DNA of 64,000 bases from Erysipelotrichales bacterium. Lineage in GTDB: Bacteria; Bacillota_I; Bacilli_A; Erysipelotrichales; Erysipelotrichaceae. The notes under the pieces are model-generated. The model did no database searches. It was not told the DNA's origin and saw only the letters and a program-made list of their open reading frames with translations. The position numbers were made by a program, and so were the translations under genes. The stretch spans positions 310,001 through 374,000 of the forward strand of contig CAJTFG010000001.1 of the NCBI GenBank assembly GCA_910575705.1, given 5' to 3'. Of this stretch, positions 16,923 through 25,311 are shown in pieces (the first letter of the stretch is position 1; every line of letters begins with the position of its first letter).

Positions 16923-17759
16923 TTAAATGTCCTCCTCATCGTCAGCTGCACCTGCTGTTCCTGCACGCAGTTTAATCATTGTCATCTGGTAGTTAACCAG
17001 TGCGAATACGGCACCAACTGCAGTAGCTGCAATCAGTGTTAATCCCATAGATGCTGCCAATGTGAAACCGAATACAAAGAAGATAAGGTCTGCCATTTTC
17101 GTAACAACGGATTTCAGCAAGATAGCGATTCCGACTGCCGGCAACAAGTTACCTAATGTAAAGATGGCCTTCATGTACCAAGAATCCATCGGTAATGCTT
17201 CCTGGAAGTTTCCAACTGCATCAGCACCATAGTAAACGATCAGCATAACTGGGATGAAAGAAATGAAGAAGTGAGAGATCAAAGGTAAGAACACTTCAAC
17301 CTTTCCAAGGATACTGAAATCTTTCTTATCCAGTCTAGCCCATCCAATGTGCTGCCAAATCAAGTTCATCATTGCAGTTCCATAGAACTGAACCGTACCT
17401 ACGGTACCTACTAATGCACCGAGGGCACCTGCAATACCCTGAGCTTCAGGGCTAGCCAAATCTAAACCTTGTGATTTAGCTGTAACATAAGCCAGAGGAA
17501 TACCGATGTAAGAAACTGCACGCAAGTCAGCAGCAACGGTTCCTCCTGGAGTAACTAACGCAATGTAAATAATCTGCATTGGGATTGCAATTGTGATACA
17601 ACCCTCTACGTCACCTAAAATCAATCCGACAAATACGGACGCGATCAATGGTCTGTTTAATGTATAGTTACCAACTGTGGTACCTAAAACAGCAATGGTA
17701 GATGCTGCTAAACAGGACATTATTCCTAGTAACGCTGCTTGTAACCAAGTAATTGTCAT
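16923..17759 (-). CDS. PTS mannose-family IIC subunit
   Basis: 278 aa polytopic membrane protein. Typical features: N-terminal QAALLGIMSCLAAS, NRPLIASVFVGLILGD, then about eight hydrophobic segments, and an acidic tail ADDEEDI. Main translocation channel of the transporter. Specificity within mannose, glucose, fructose or amino sugars cannot be read from the sequence, but manA lies directly upstream. Confidence 0.95.
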   Translation of the reverse strand: MTITWLQAALLGIMSCLAASTIAVLGTTVGNYTLNRPLIASVFVGLILGDVEGCITIAIPMQIIYIALVTPGGTVAADLRAVSYIGIPLAYVTAKSQGLDLASPEAQGIAGALGALVGTVGTVQFYGTAMMNLIWQHIGWARLDKKDFSILGKVEVFLPLISHFFISFIPVMLIVYYGADAVGNFQEALPMDSWYMKAIFTLGNLLPAVGIAILLKSVVTKMADLIFFVFGFTLAASMGLTLIAATAVGAVFALVNYQMTMIKLRAGTAGAADDEEDI

Positions 17760-17813
17760 AACTCTTCTCCTTTTTTTATTTATATCTTCCTTCAGCTATT
17801 AATACTCCCAATA

Positions 17814-18305
17814 TTAATAACCGAATTTAGATCTGAACTTAGGCCATGAACCGATTGCTGTTTCTTCCAGCAATGCAAAGTATACATCATACCCTGCATT
17901 CGTCATAGCTTCACATGCTTCCGCTTCCGGCTGAATCAAACTCTGATTCTGCCCCAGCTTAATTGATCCCGGACGATCGTTACAAGGTCCGATAACGATG
18001 CGTTTTACATCGCTTGGAACAAATTTGTGTTTTACGAGGATCTCAGCCATATCGACTGGATTCTTTGTAATCAAGAAATAACGCTTATCGCTTTTCAATA
18101 CGGTATCAGCTTTTTCCAGGAAATGCTCCATCGTCCAAACAAATACTTTCTTTTCTGTTGATGCGACAAATGACTGCTTCAAAACGGGCGTCGTTGCAGC
18201 CTTGTCATTCACTGCAATAATTCCATCACAAGGGTATTCCTTTGACCACCGTGTGATGATCTGACCATGTATGATACGGTCATCTACTCTTACAAAACTA
18301 ATCAT
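17814..18305 (-). CDS. PTS mannose-family IIB subunit
   Basis: 163 aa cytoplasmic phosphocarrier. FVRVDDRIIHGQIITRW contains the phosphorylated His of the IHGQ motif near residue 14. Same family as the partial IIB at the left edge but clearly a different paralogue. Takes the phosphoryl group from IIA (next gene upstream) and passes it to the sugar. Confidence 0.95.
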   Translation of the reverse strand: MISFVRVDDRIIHGQIITRWSKEYPCDGIIAVNDKAATTPVLKQSFVASTEKKVFVWTMEHFLEKADTVLKSDKRYFLITKNPVDMAEILVKHKFVPSDVKRIVIGPCNDRPGSIKLGQNQSLIQPEAEACEAMTNAGYDVYFALLEETAIGSWPKFRSKFGY

Positions 18306-18323
18306 TTTCTTTTTTCCTCCTGA

Positions 18324-18749
18324 CTAAATATCGTCTTCTGAATCATCGCTCTGTACAACGAATTCACATAAACCGTTGCGTCCTTCGCTTAACAGCGTTT
18401 CTTTCAGCATCGCAAGATCCATGTTATCTTTCATCAATACAGCAGTAATCGCCAACGGCATATTCATACCGGCAATTACCAGAGTTCTCGGCGTAAAGCC
18501 TTTTTCATCTAAAATCCTTAAAGCATTTGTAAACGGCGATCCACTTAAGATATCCGCAAGCAATATCACTTCATCTTCTTCCGTGAATCCAGAAATCAGC
18601 GCTGTGAAATTATCGGAAAACTCATCCGTACCCATGCCATCCCGCAGGCTGGTGCTGAGCACATCATCGCGTTTACCGGTCATCATCTGAACAGCACTAT
18701 GCAATCCAGGGGCAAAGTCACCATGACTTACCATTACTACATACCGCAT
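18324..18749 (-). CDS. PTS mannose-family IIA subunit
   Basis: 141 aa. VMVSHGDFAPGL carries the active-site His near residue 9. ILLADILSGSPFTNA and the VIAGMNMPLA segment are typical of ManX-type IIA domains. It is separate from IIB here, unlike fused E. coli ManX. First gene of the operon, about 65 bp after the -10 element. Confidence 0.95.
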   Translation of the reverse strand: MRYVVMVSHGDFAPGLHSAVQMMTGKRDDVLSTSLRDGMGTDEFSDNFTALISGFTEEDEVILLADILSGSPFTNALRILDEKGFTPRTLVIAGMNMPLAITAVLMKDNMDLAMLKETLLSEGRNGLCEFVVQSDDSEDDI

Positions 18750-18788
18750 AAAATCTTCCTTTCTTTAAATTTAGGAACTTAACGAAAA

Positions 18789-18803
18789 TGTAATCGGTTC
18801 CAT
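18789..18803. promoter_or_regulatory. cre site (CcpA operator) of the mannose PTS operon
   Basis: Minus strand ATGGAACCGATTACA fits the cre consensus WTGNAANCGNWNNCW at every fixed position. It sits just downstream of the promoter -10, the place where CcpA binding represses. Carbon catabolite repression of this PTS is therefore likely. Confidence 0.75.
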
Positions 18804-18813
18804 TTACGATATT

Positions 18814-18842
18814 ATTTTACTCTATCACTATCCGATTTACAA
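18814..18842 (-). promoter_or_regulatory. Sigma-A-like promoter of the mannose PTS operon
   Basis: Minus strand TTGTAA (-35), 17-bp spacer, TAAAAT (-10). Confidence 0.7.
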
Positions 18843-19036
18843 GCTTTCTGCCCAAATTTACGAAATTTTTTAAGCTTTTCTATAACAAATTTATCACACA
18901 ACAATCACATAATCAAGTGATTTCATGTTAAAAATATCGATTTTCGCAAAAAGTAACCGTTTTCACTATTTTTTACTACTGAAATTATGTGATAAGCAAC
19001 CAAAAGGCAACATCCTTCTCACTCCGTCAATTCGCT

Positions 19037-19978
19037 TCATTTAACGATACTTTTCAGAACGCGGCATTTGCCTTTGATCGTATAAGTTCCGCAAGCTGCC
19101 GGAATCAAAATATTTTCCGTATAAGAGACGGCAGTACGCGTTCCATTATACACGATTTCCGCATCATTGCAAACAAAAGACAAGCAATGGAAATCTTTCC
19201 CTTCCGTATCAAATGTCATCTCATCCGCAATATCATATAGGATTACCTGAAATTCATCGCTGTCCGCTAACACTTTCTCGCTGTTTTTTTCAAAATTACC
19301 GATCGGATTGGCGATTTTTTCACTGCTCAGCGTGAGATCGACTACATCAAAGCTCTTTTCCAGATGCAACGGCCGTCCGTTGCCGTTTTCATCCTTACGT
19401 CCGTAATCATAGAAGCGATATGTCGTATTGGAATTCGTACCGACTTCTATCGCAAAAATTCCCGCACCGAGCGCATGCAGCATGCCTGCATTAATATATA
19501 TGAAATCACCTGCCTGAATAGGAACTTTCCGTAAATATTTTTCCAGTGTTTCATCTTCGATCGCCTTACGGATCACTTCCGGATCATCTGTCAGCGTTCC
19601 GGCTACCAGCGTCGCTCCTTCATCTGCATCCAACACGTACCAAGATTCCGTCTTCCCGTTATCGTTCTCGTGTTCCACAGCATATTCATCATATGGATGT
19701 ACTTGAATAGACAAATCTTCTTTCGCATCCAGATAAGCAAGACGCAGCATCTTCTTCCAAGGATGAACACCGAGAACTTCATGTTCCTTTTGTTCGATCA
19801 GCTCGCTTAATGTCATACCCTGATATTCACCATTAAGTATTTCATTTTGTGCATACGGATGTGCCGTAATCTCCCAGCACGTTCCCAGCCCTTTCTCTTC
19901 GATGCCACGAAGTTTCGTCAGACGATCATTTGCCCAGATCGTCTTATCATAGATAGGTTTTAATTTTAACGGATACAT
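19037..19978 (-). CDS. manA: Mannose-6-phosphate isomerase, class I
   Basis: About 313 aa zinc cupin isomerase (mannose-6-P to fructose-6-P), short Gram-positive type. Visible: KTIWANDRL, LSIQVHPYDEYA (zinc Gln and His), TESWYVLDAD (Glu), FIYINAGMLHALG (zinc His), EVGTNSNTTYRFYDYGR. Start at 19978 follows AAGAGGTGATTTG. It lies upstream of the mannose PTS operon on the same strand, and its product feeds fba. Confidence 0.95.
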   Translation of the reverse strand: MYPLKLKPIYDKTIWANDRLTKLRGIEEKGLGTCWEITAHPYAQNEILNGEYQGMTLSELIEQKEHEVLGVHPWKKMLRLAYLDAKEDLSIQVHPYDEYAVEHENDNGKTESWYVLDADEGATLVAGTLTDDPEVIRKAIEDETLEKYLRKVPIQAGDFIYINAGMLHALGAGIFAIEVGTNSNTTYRFYDYGRKDENGNGRPLHLEKSFDVVDLTLSSEKIANPIGNFEKNSEKVLADSDEFQVILYDIADEMTFDTEGKDFHCLSFVCNDAEIVYNGTRTAVSYTENILIPAACGTYTIKGKCRVLKSIVK

Positions 19979-19997
19979 CAAATCACCTCTTGCGTTC

Positions 19998-20026
19998 ATT
20001 ATAAATCATAGTTTATATAAAATCAA
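19998..20026 (-). promoter_or_regulatory. Promoter of manA
   Basis: Minus strand TTGATT (-35), 17-bp spacer, TATAAT (-10), about 20 bp before the manA start. Confidence 0.75.
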
Positions 20027-20030
20027 CACA

Positions 20031-20044
20031 AATGTTATAACATT
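20031..20044. promoter_or_regulatory. Shared palindromic operator AATGTTATAACATT (manA copy)
   Basis: Perfect 14-bp palindrome directly upstream of the manA -35. The identical palindrome, with matching flanks (TATTATAATG on one side), occurs at 38580-38593 before the sugar-isomerase operon. Likely the binding site of one regulator, with the GntR protein at 42627-43358 the best candidate. Confidence 0.75.
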
Positions 20045-20198
20045 ATAATACGGCTTCCGGCTCACATCCCTGTCTAAAAAAGTATATTCATACATAGCAC
20101 TTAGAAATTCCAGAATTTCATATTTCTTCAAAATTATTTTTCAATCCCCATTTATTTTTTATAATAGAAATGCAGGTAGAGAAGAAAGGAAAAGAAAA

Positions 20199-20356
20199 AT
20201 GAAGGCTGATAGCGAAATGAAGGTCGAGGTTCGCTCAAATGGTAAGGAATGGCAGAAAAAAAGAGAATGAAATTTTATGCATAAGGGGTGATTGATCTGG
20301 GATTCAGTCCCAAAGGCAGGAAGAAGATAATGAGGAGCGGAGTTCCATTATAAGGG
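20199..20356 (+). other. Leader of cassette C4 with a short ORF and degenerate leader units
   Basis: A TATAAT at about 20159 precedes AAGAAAGGAAAAGAAAA and a 23-codon frame (20199-20270; MKADSEMKVEVRSNG..., then stop). The GAGGTTCGCTCAAATGG stretch inside it resembles leader units of other cassettes (GAGGTTCGGTCGCTTTGG in C5). A second unit, ATGAGGAGCGGAGTTCC, follows just before the cassette. Whether the short frame is translated is unknown. Confidence 0.45.
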
Positions 20357-20669
20357 GGCACGATTTCTGTAGGACACGCGATTAAAGTCATACCTTCTGA
20401 AAGTTGTACGGATGCATATAATTGTACAGGATCTTCCGATTGGGCATTTTATTTCTTATGGACGGCAAGCCAAGCTCCCCATATCAACATTTGGACAAGT
20501 ACCGTTTCGGAAAAAAATAATCCACATCAAGTAAGGGCATGCGGCGCTTTCTATTATAATCTTCCTAGCAATCATGTAATCACTATAGGGGATGTTGGCT
20601 ATCAGCGTCCGGCTCTGTACAAATGAAATAGCTATAATAAACATTATAGTTCTGCATAACATACAGAGG
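20357..20669 (+). repeat. Variable cassette C4 (solitary copy)
   Basis: GTISVGHAIKVIPSE...GYQRPALYK, 89 codons and TGA (20624-20626). The in-frame TAA of the TTATAAGGGGGC leader lies just upstream. Outer stem CTCTGTA/TACAGAG (3' arm within 20662-20669), inner stem AGCTATAAT/ATTATAGTT. The only cassette at this site; divergent from manA and convergent with the gene at 20734-21081. The variable body shares almost nothing with the other eleven beyond the ends. Confidence 0.75.
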
Positions 20670-20691
20670 ACATCGCATCTATCCAAAACAC

Positions 20692-20728
20692 AAAAACGGC
20701 AATGAAGAAATTCCTCACTGCCGTTTTT
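20692..20728. terminator. Terminator between C4 and the convergent gene
   Basis: AAAACGGCA...TGCCGTTTTT, an inverted repeat with a 17-bp loop; usable on both strands. Confidence 0.75.
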
Positions 20729-20733
20729 ACTGT

Positions 20734-21081
20734 TTATTTGAAGAAAATGGAAGAAAGATCATTCCAATGCTGAATCAGCAATATAGCGATCAAAACGATC
20801 AATGGCATCCCCAATAGGATCCAGTATGCCTTGGAAACCTTTTTCCTCATCTTATCCCATGCTTCCTGCACAAAATAGAAACGGTCATCATCTGTGCGCT
20901 GCACGATGCCATCCTGCATCAGATTCCCGATCGTATACGAAATGACAGCGGACGTCATCTTCACATCCTTAAATTCCTCGATCGGTATCGCCGTTGCCGG
21001 TGACGTAGCTCCTCGTTTCAGGAAAACATCAATAATGATGCGCGCCATGGTTTTCTTTGCTGTATTCTGACTCTTTGCCAT
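20734..21081 (-). CDS. Winged-helix-like protein with C-terminal membrane anchor
   Basis: 115 aa. Residues about 10-70 (TMARIIIDVFLKRGATSP...SYTIGNLMQDGIVQRTDDDRFYF) have the pattern of a winged helix, and residues about 88-108 (AYWILLGMPLIVLIAILLIQ) form one transmembrane helix. No known family. A DNA-binding-like domain tethered to the membrane would be unusual; the fold could instead serve protein contacts. AGGAGAGACAT precedes the start. Confidence 0.6.
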   Translation of the reverse strand: MAKSQNTAKKTMARIIIDVFLKRGATSPATAIPIEEFKDVKMTSAVISYTIGNLMQDGIVQRTDDDRFYFVQEAWDKMRKKVSKAYWILLGMPLIVLIAILLIQHWNDLSSIFFK

Positions 21082-21138
21082 ATGTCTCTCCTCTTTTTCT
21101 ATGATCGCTTTTTATTCTCTCATATCCCGACGTTTTTT

Positions 21139-21930
21139 TCAAATCAGATGAAAATGAATGCAAGCGCGATAAATACCGTCTTCTTCCGATGATGACGTGA
21201 TGTAGTCCGCGACATTCTTTGCCTGCTCATGCGCATCGCCCATCGCCACGCCGCAGCCGCACTGTTCCAACATCTCGATATCATTCAAAGCATCACCGAA
21301 GCAGATGACTTCTTCCATCGGAATATGAAGCTTTTCACAAAGCGCTTGTACACCGGTTGCTTTATTGCAGTGTTTAAAGAAAATATCATAATGATCTTCC
21401 ATAAATTCCACGAAGACAAAATCCGCATATTTCTTTTTATATGCTTCCAGACGCTCTTTCGCGATCACGCTGACCGCCTCATAAGGCAATGATCTCTCAT
21501 GGCGATCCTGCGTTTCCCTCTCATCCTCCAGCAGATCCAAGCGGCCGAGGCAGCGATCGATCATACTGGATATGCGCTTAAAGCCATGATAGATATAAGA
21601 TTTATCCTCAAACTGAAACAACAGCGCGTCATCATTAGCCGTAAAATCCTTTCTCAGTTCTTCCACGGTCTCTTTGGCGATCTCCGCCCGATATAATTCC
21701 TGCCGATCACCATCCATGACATACGTCCCGTTGGAACATACAAAATAATCAAAATCAATCTTCTCCAACAAGCTCTTTTCCATGGCGAAAGGCGGTCTTC
21801 CGCTGGCGATCGCAATTCGTATTCCTCTTTCTTTCAGCTTGCTTAACGCTTCTAAAGTAGAATCCAAAAGAACGCGCTTTTCTCTGCTCACCAAAGTTCC
21901 ATCTACATCAAAAACAGCTAAACGATACAT
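21139..21930 (-). CDS. Cof-type HAD-superfamily phosphatase
   Basis: 263 aa cytoplasmic hydrolase. Motif I FDVDGTLVSREKR, motif II IASGRPP, motif III Lys in a C2 cap-type arrangement, and motif IV VICFGDALNDIEMLEQCG. The Cof family removes phosphate from sugar phosphates, FMN or pyridoxal phosphate; substrate cannot be told. The neighbouring gene at 21940 is 9 bp upstream and probably cotranscribed. Confidence 0.9.
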   Translation of the reverse strand: MYRLAVFDVDGTLVSREKRVLLDSTLEALSKLKERGIRIAIASGRPPFAMEKSLLEKIDFDYFVCSNGTYVMDGDRQELYRAEIAKETVEELRKDFTANDDALLFQFEDKSYIYHGFKRISSMIDRCLGRLDLLEDERETQDRHERSLPYEAVSVIAKERLEAYKKKYADFVFVEFMEDHYDIFFKHCNKATGVQALCEKLHIPMEEVICFGDALNDIEMLEQCGCGVAMGDAHEQAKNVADYITSSSEEDGIYRACIHFHLI

Positions 21931-21939
21931 ATATTCCCT

Positions 21940-22461
21940 CTATTTCTCTTTCTTATTCTTACGATATTCCTTGCGCTTTTCTTCCAGCATATCCCCCATC
22001 GCCTTAGATATGCGAATGGAGTCTTGACTGATCAAAAACAAGTCGTAGCTTTTTATCAAACCCTTCCGCGGTTCCAATCGAACCACACTGCGGTAACGAT
22101 AATGTTTCAGTTCAAAGAAAAACCCGTCCTCATCAAAAAACGCCTGACGCTTCATGATAGAATCCATGACAAAGGTAGCGCAGAAACATCCCATAAAGAA
22201 GAAGCCTGCCGCCATCATATAGTCCTGTTCCATAGCTTCCGTAACCGCCGTCACGAAGCCGAGCACCGTAACGATGCTATATACGACTGCCCATATATAA
22301 AAATCCTGCTGGTACGTATAACGCCCCTTATGCTTCTGTATATATTCCTTTTTCAGCTGTATGTGCTTCAAGAACACTTTCAGCACTTTTACAAAGGTAT
22401 ATAACCCGTATGCCAGCAACAAAACGATGATCGTCGCCTGCACATATATATTGTCTTTCAT
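21940..22461 (-). CDS. Membrane protein, unknown
   Basis: 173 aa. Three hydrophobic segments: about residues 8-26, a pair around 55-72 and 84-100. A C-terminal cytoplasmic beta-rich region follows (FFDEDGFFFELKHYRYRSVVRLEPRKG), with a very basic end (EEKRKEYRKNKKEK). The pattern recalls small YcxB-like or DUF-type membrane proteins but I do not recognise the family. Confidence 0.65.
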   Translation of the reverse strand: MKDNIYVQATIIVLLLAYGLYTFVKVLKVFLKHIQLKKEYIQKHKGRYTYQQDFYIWAVVYSIVTVLGFVTAVTEAMEQDYMMAAGFFFMGCFCATFVMDSIMKRQAFFDEDGFFFELKHYRYRSVVRLEPRKGLIKSYDLFLISQDSIRISKAMGDMLEEKRKEYRKNKKEK

Positions 22462-22518
22462 ACTCGCTCCTCTTTTCTGTCAGCTGTATTATACAACAGC
22501 TTCCCTGATTTACAAAGC

Positions 22519-23673
22519 CTATATTTTTTTATAGACACTGCCAAGAGCGATCGCAAGAACACCGGAAAGTCCGAAAATGGCCAATGTCAGATCCAATCCG
22601 AAGGCATCTGCCAAAATGCCGGAAAGCACCGGTGCTATCAATAGGGATACGCCGACATAGAAAGCACTGGCGATCGTCTGTCCGCTCGCCCGAAGTTCCG
22701 GCGGCGTCGTATCATCTACCAGCGTCTTGCTCGTGATCATGATCAGCGGATAGGTCACACACTGCAGCAGCGATACGGCGATCAGCATTTCCGGAGACTG
22801 TACGACTGCATACAGCAGAAAACGAATGATATACATGACAGTACCGAAAATCATCAGTCGGTAGTCACCGAATTTCTTCAACAGATAACCGCCCGCAAAA
22901 AACAGCGGAAGCTCGGTAAACGCCTGTATGGACCAGCGGGCACCGATCATCCCTTCATCCGCCCCTAACACGAGCATCTTATCGACCATCGTATACGTAT
23001 CTGCCGTCGCAATGATATTAATGATCAAAAAGATCAAAACGATAATCACATAGCGTTTATCCGCAACGAGCTTCTTCAGATCAGAAAAATGAATACCTTC
23101 TTTCTTTTCCTGTTTGATCGCATCCTGCATAAAGAACGTGATCGCCACATTGAAGATTGAAAGAACCGCAAAAACGAGCCCTAAAGAAGGATAGCCGTAC
23201 TGTTCAATGACCCATGCGCCAAGCGGAGATCCGATCATCCATCCGACAGCACCGAACGCGCGGATCGGCCCGTAATTGTTCTTACAATCATCATCGGTTT
23301 CCAAACACCAGGCATCCTGCACCGCCATAACGGTACGGAATAACCCTCCTACCAAAGAGATGAAAATCAGATGCAAAAAGAAATTCATTTCCGTTACCCG
23401 ATACATGACATACGTAGAGATCACAAACAGGATCACGATCAGATTATAAAACACCTTGTCTGTCTTATATTTATCACACAGATAACCCGCAAAAAACTGT
23501 ACGAGGATCGCTACCACCGCACAGCCGGATAGGATGATGCCCCTTTCTACAACATCATACCCTACATATACCAGAAATGTCTGCATGTAGCCGTATGGCA
23601 ATGCAAACGATATAAAAGAAACAAAATACAACAGGCATAACATCAGAATATTCTTTTTTAATTTCGGTTTCAT
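22519..23673 (-). CDS. MFS transporter (LacY-like MFS_1_like type)
   Basis: 384 aa with about 12 hydrophobic segments. FAGYLCDKYKTDKVFYN is the loop 2-3 MFS motif; AFGAVGWMIGSPLGAW and GARWSIQAFTELP are typical of the nucleoside/oligosaccharide:H+ symporter-like group. Last gene of the operon DeoR-HPS-PHI-cupin-MFS, so it probably imports the sugar or nucleoside handled by that pathway. Confidence 0.85.
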   Translation of the reverse strand: MKPKLKKNILMLCLLYFVSFISFALPYGYMQTFLVYVGYDVVERGIILSGCAVVAILVQFFAGYLCDKYKTDKVFYNLIVILFVISTYVMYRVTEMNFFLHLIFISLVGGLFRTVMAVQDAWCLETDDDCKNNYGPIRAFGAVGWMIGSPLGAWVIEQYGYPSLGLVFAVLSIFNVAITFFMQDAIKQEKKEGIHFSDLKKLVADKRYVIIVLIFLIINIIATADTYTMVDKMLVLGADEGMIGARWSIQAFTELPLFFAGGYLLKKFGDYRLMIFGTVMYIIRFLLYAVVQSPEMLIAVSLLQCVTYPLIMITSKTLVDDTTPPELRASGQTIASAFYVGVSLLIAPVLSGILADAFGLDLTLAIFGLSGVLAIALGSVYKKI

Positions 23674-23745
23674 TCTAATTCCCTCATTTCCGTTCTTTTA
23701 AATGCACGAAAGATACTATACAAGACTGCATAGTATCGATTTTCG

Positions 23746-24099
23746 CTATCGGTTATAATCGTCTTCCACACGCACGACATCATCGAGATGCGGCGTACTT
23801 ACTTCGACAAACACCGTATCTTCCAATGCCGTTAAACGATGTTTCATCAAAGGCGCATTGTGCATGATCTCGCCGGATTCGTATATCGTCGTCTGCAATA
23901 CGCCGCTTTCGTTATCTTCCTCTACGGAAAGCTTTCCGTTCAGCACATAGATATGCTCTTCCTTTTGATTATGATATTGAAGAGACGTACGCTCTCCCTT
24001 ATTCAGCGTAATGATCTTCAATGCGTAATGGTCGCTTACCGCGATCCATTTCTCACCGCCCCATGGCTTGTCTACCGACTTTACCGCATTTGTTTTCAC
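23746..24099 (-). CDS. Cupin protein similar to type II mannose-6-phosphate isomerase domain
   Basis: 117 aa single cupin. KPWGGEKWI near the N-terminus, YHNQKEEHIYVLNGKL (metal His, Glu, His), MKHRLTAL (metal His) and VRVEDDYNR at the C-terminus match the isomerase domain of ManC-type proteins, here free-standing. Likely a sugar-phosphate or free-sugar isomerase in the operon; the substrate is unknown. Confidence 0.8.
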   Translation of the reverse strand: MKTNAVKSVDKPWGGEKWIAVSDHYALKIITLNKGERTSLQYHNQKEEHIYVLNGKLSVEEDNESGVLQTTIYESGEIMHNAPLMKHRLTALEDTVFVEVSTPHLDDVVRVEDDYNR

Positions 24100-24111
24100 A
24101 GCATCGTCCTC

Positions 24112-24672
24112 CTATTCCATATTGGCATGACGGCCAAACATCGTATCGGAATCCAGACCTTTCTTTTCCATCAGCATCATGATCGCAATATCCATAAAGA
24201 TGCCCTCGGACTGTTCAAATAAAGAACCCATCGGCTGAATAGATTTGATATCGCCTTCCTTGGCGCTCTTCGGAGAAGGTGCGCTGATCTCGATCACGAC
24301 ATCTGCCATATTGGCAATGGTAGAAGCGGGATTGATCGTAATCAATGCGATCTTAGCTCCCATCTCCTTTGCCTTTGCGGCATGGTTTACCAAAGATTTC
24401 GTCTCTCCGCTGCCGCTGCACACGACCAGAAGACCGTTATCCTTGATATTCGGCGTACATGTTTCTCCGACGACATAGCTGTTGACACCCATATGCATCA
24501 GGCGCATCGCAAAGCCCTTTACCTGAAAACCGCTGCGTCCGGCACCGGCACAATATACTTCTTCCGCATCCATTACCAGCTGTACGAAGCGTTCCGCCGC
24601 TTCCGTATCGATACTGCTTAACGTATGTGTCAATTCCTCTACCACGATCTTTGCATATTCTTTATTGTTCAT
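24112..24672 (-). CDS. hxlB: 6-phospho-3-hexuloisomerase
   Basis: About 186 aa SIS-domain isomerase. AGAGRSGFQVKGFAMRLMHMG, VVCSGSGETKSL and the characteristic C-terminus MFGRHANME identify PHI. It interconverts 3-hexulose-6-P and fructose-6-P. Start at 24672 follows ATAGGAGGAACATC; an upstream 28-codon extension overlaps hxlA and is rejected. Only 10 bp after hxlA. In non-methylotrophs the pair can detoxify formaldehyde or run backwards to make ribulose-5-P. Confidence 0.92.
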   Translation of the reverse strand: MNNKEYAKIVVEELTHTLSSIDTEAAERFVQLVMDAEEVYCAGAGRSGFQVKGFAMRLMHMGVNSYVVGETCTPNIKDNGLLVVCSGSGETKSLVNHAAKAKEMGAKIALITINPASTIANMADVVIEISAPSPKSAKEGDIKSIQPMGSLFEQSEGIFMDIAIMMLMEKKGLDSDTMFGRHANME

Positions 24673-24682
24673 GATGTTCCTC

Positions 24683-25309
24683 CTATTGCATGTGCTGCTT
24701 GATCTCTCTCGCCATGGCAGGACGATCCGCAGCATTGGAGATCGCTCCTCCGACAACGACGATCTCTGCGCCTTCTTTTACGATATCATCGATCGTTGCC
24801 AGCTTTACGCCGCCGGCAACCGCAGATTTCGCCTGTTTAACGACCTGATTAACGACGATCAGCTCATCCAACGGATTTTTTCCGCTGGCCTGTACGTCAA
24901 ATGCCGTATGCACACAGATGTAATCCACACCCATAGCATCCAGCTCCGCCGTTCTCTCCGCCAAATTTTTTACCGCGATCATATCGATCATGATCTTTCC
25001 GCCGTATTTCTTTGCGGCTTTCACAGCGCCGAGAACCGTTTCGTCATTGCTGGCACCTAAGACCGTAACGATATCGGCACCTGCTTTAAACGCACATTCC
25101 GCTTCCAGTTCTCCGGCATCCATGATCTTCGCATCTGCCAACACTTCCAACCCCGGATAGCGTTTTTTAAACTCTCTTACCGGGCGCATCCCCTCTTCGA
25201 TAATAAAAGGCGTTCCTACCTCGATAACATCCACATAGTCCTTCGTTTCATCCAACAAAGAAATACATTCCTCAATCGTCAGCGTATCTAACGCAATCTG
25301 CAATTTCAT
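24683..25309 (-). CDS. hxlA: 3-hexulose-6-phosphate synthase
   Basis: 208 aa TIM-barrel enzyme of the KGPDC/HPS (OMP decarboxylase) superfamily. MKLQIALDTL, VDVIEVGTPFIIEEG, VLADAKIMDAGELEA (catalytic DxKxxD variant), ADIVTVLGAS, VHTAFDVQ and SAVAGGVKL match HPS more closely than UlaD. Condenses ribulose-5-P with formaldehyde, or the reverse. Second gene after DeoR, 2 bp away. Confidence 0.9.
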   Translation of the reverse strand: MKLQIALDTLTIEECISLLDETKDYVDVIEVGTPFIIEEGMRPVREFKKRYPGLEVLADAKIMDAGELEAECAFKAGADIVTVLGASNDETVLGAVKAAKKYGGKIMIDMIAVKNLAERTAELDAMGVDYICVHTAFDVQASGKNPLDELIVVNQVVKQAKSAVAGGVKLATIDDIVKEGAEIVVVGGAISNAADRPAMAREIKQHMQ

Positions 25310-25311
25310 AT

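Noticed and set aside
20456-20686. 76-aa minus-strand ORF opposite cassette C4
   Set aside because: Antisense shadow of the cassette; no ribosome site, and the + strand frame is the one conserved among the twelve cassettes.
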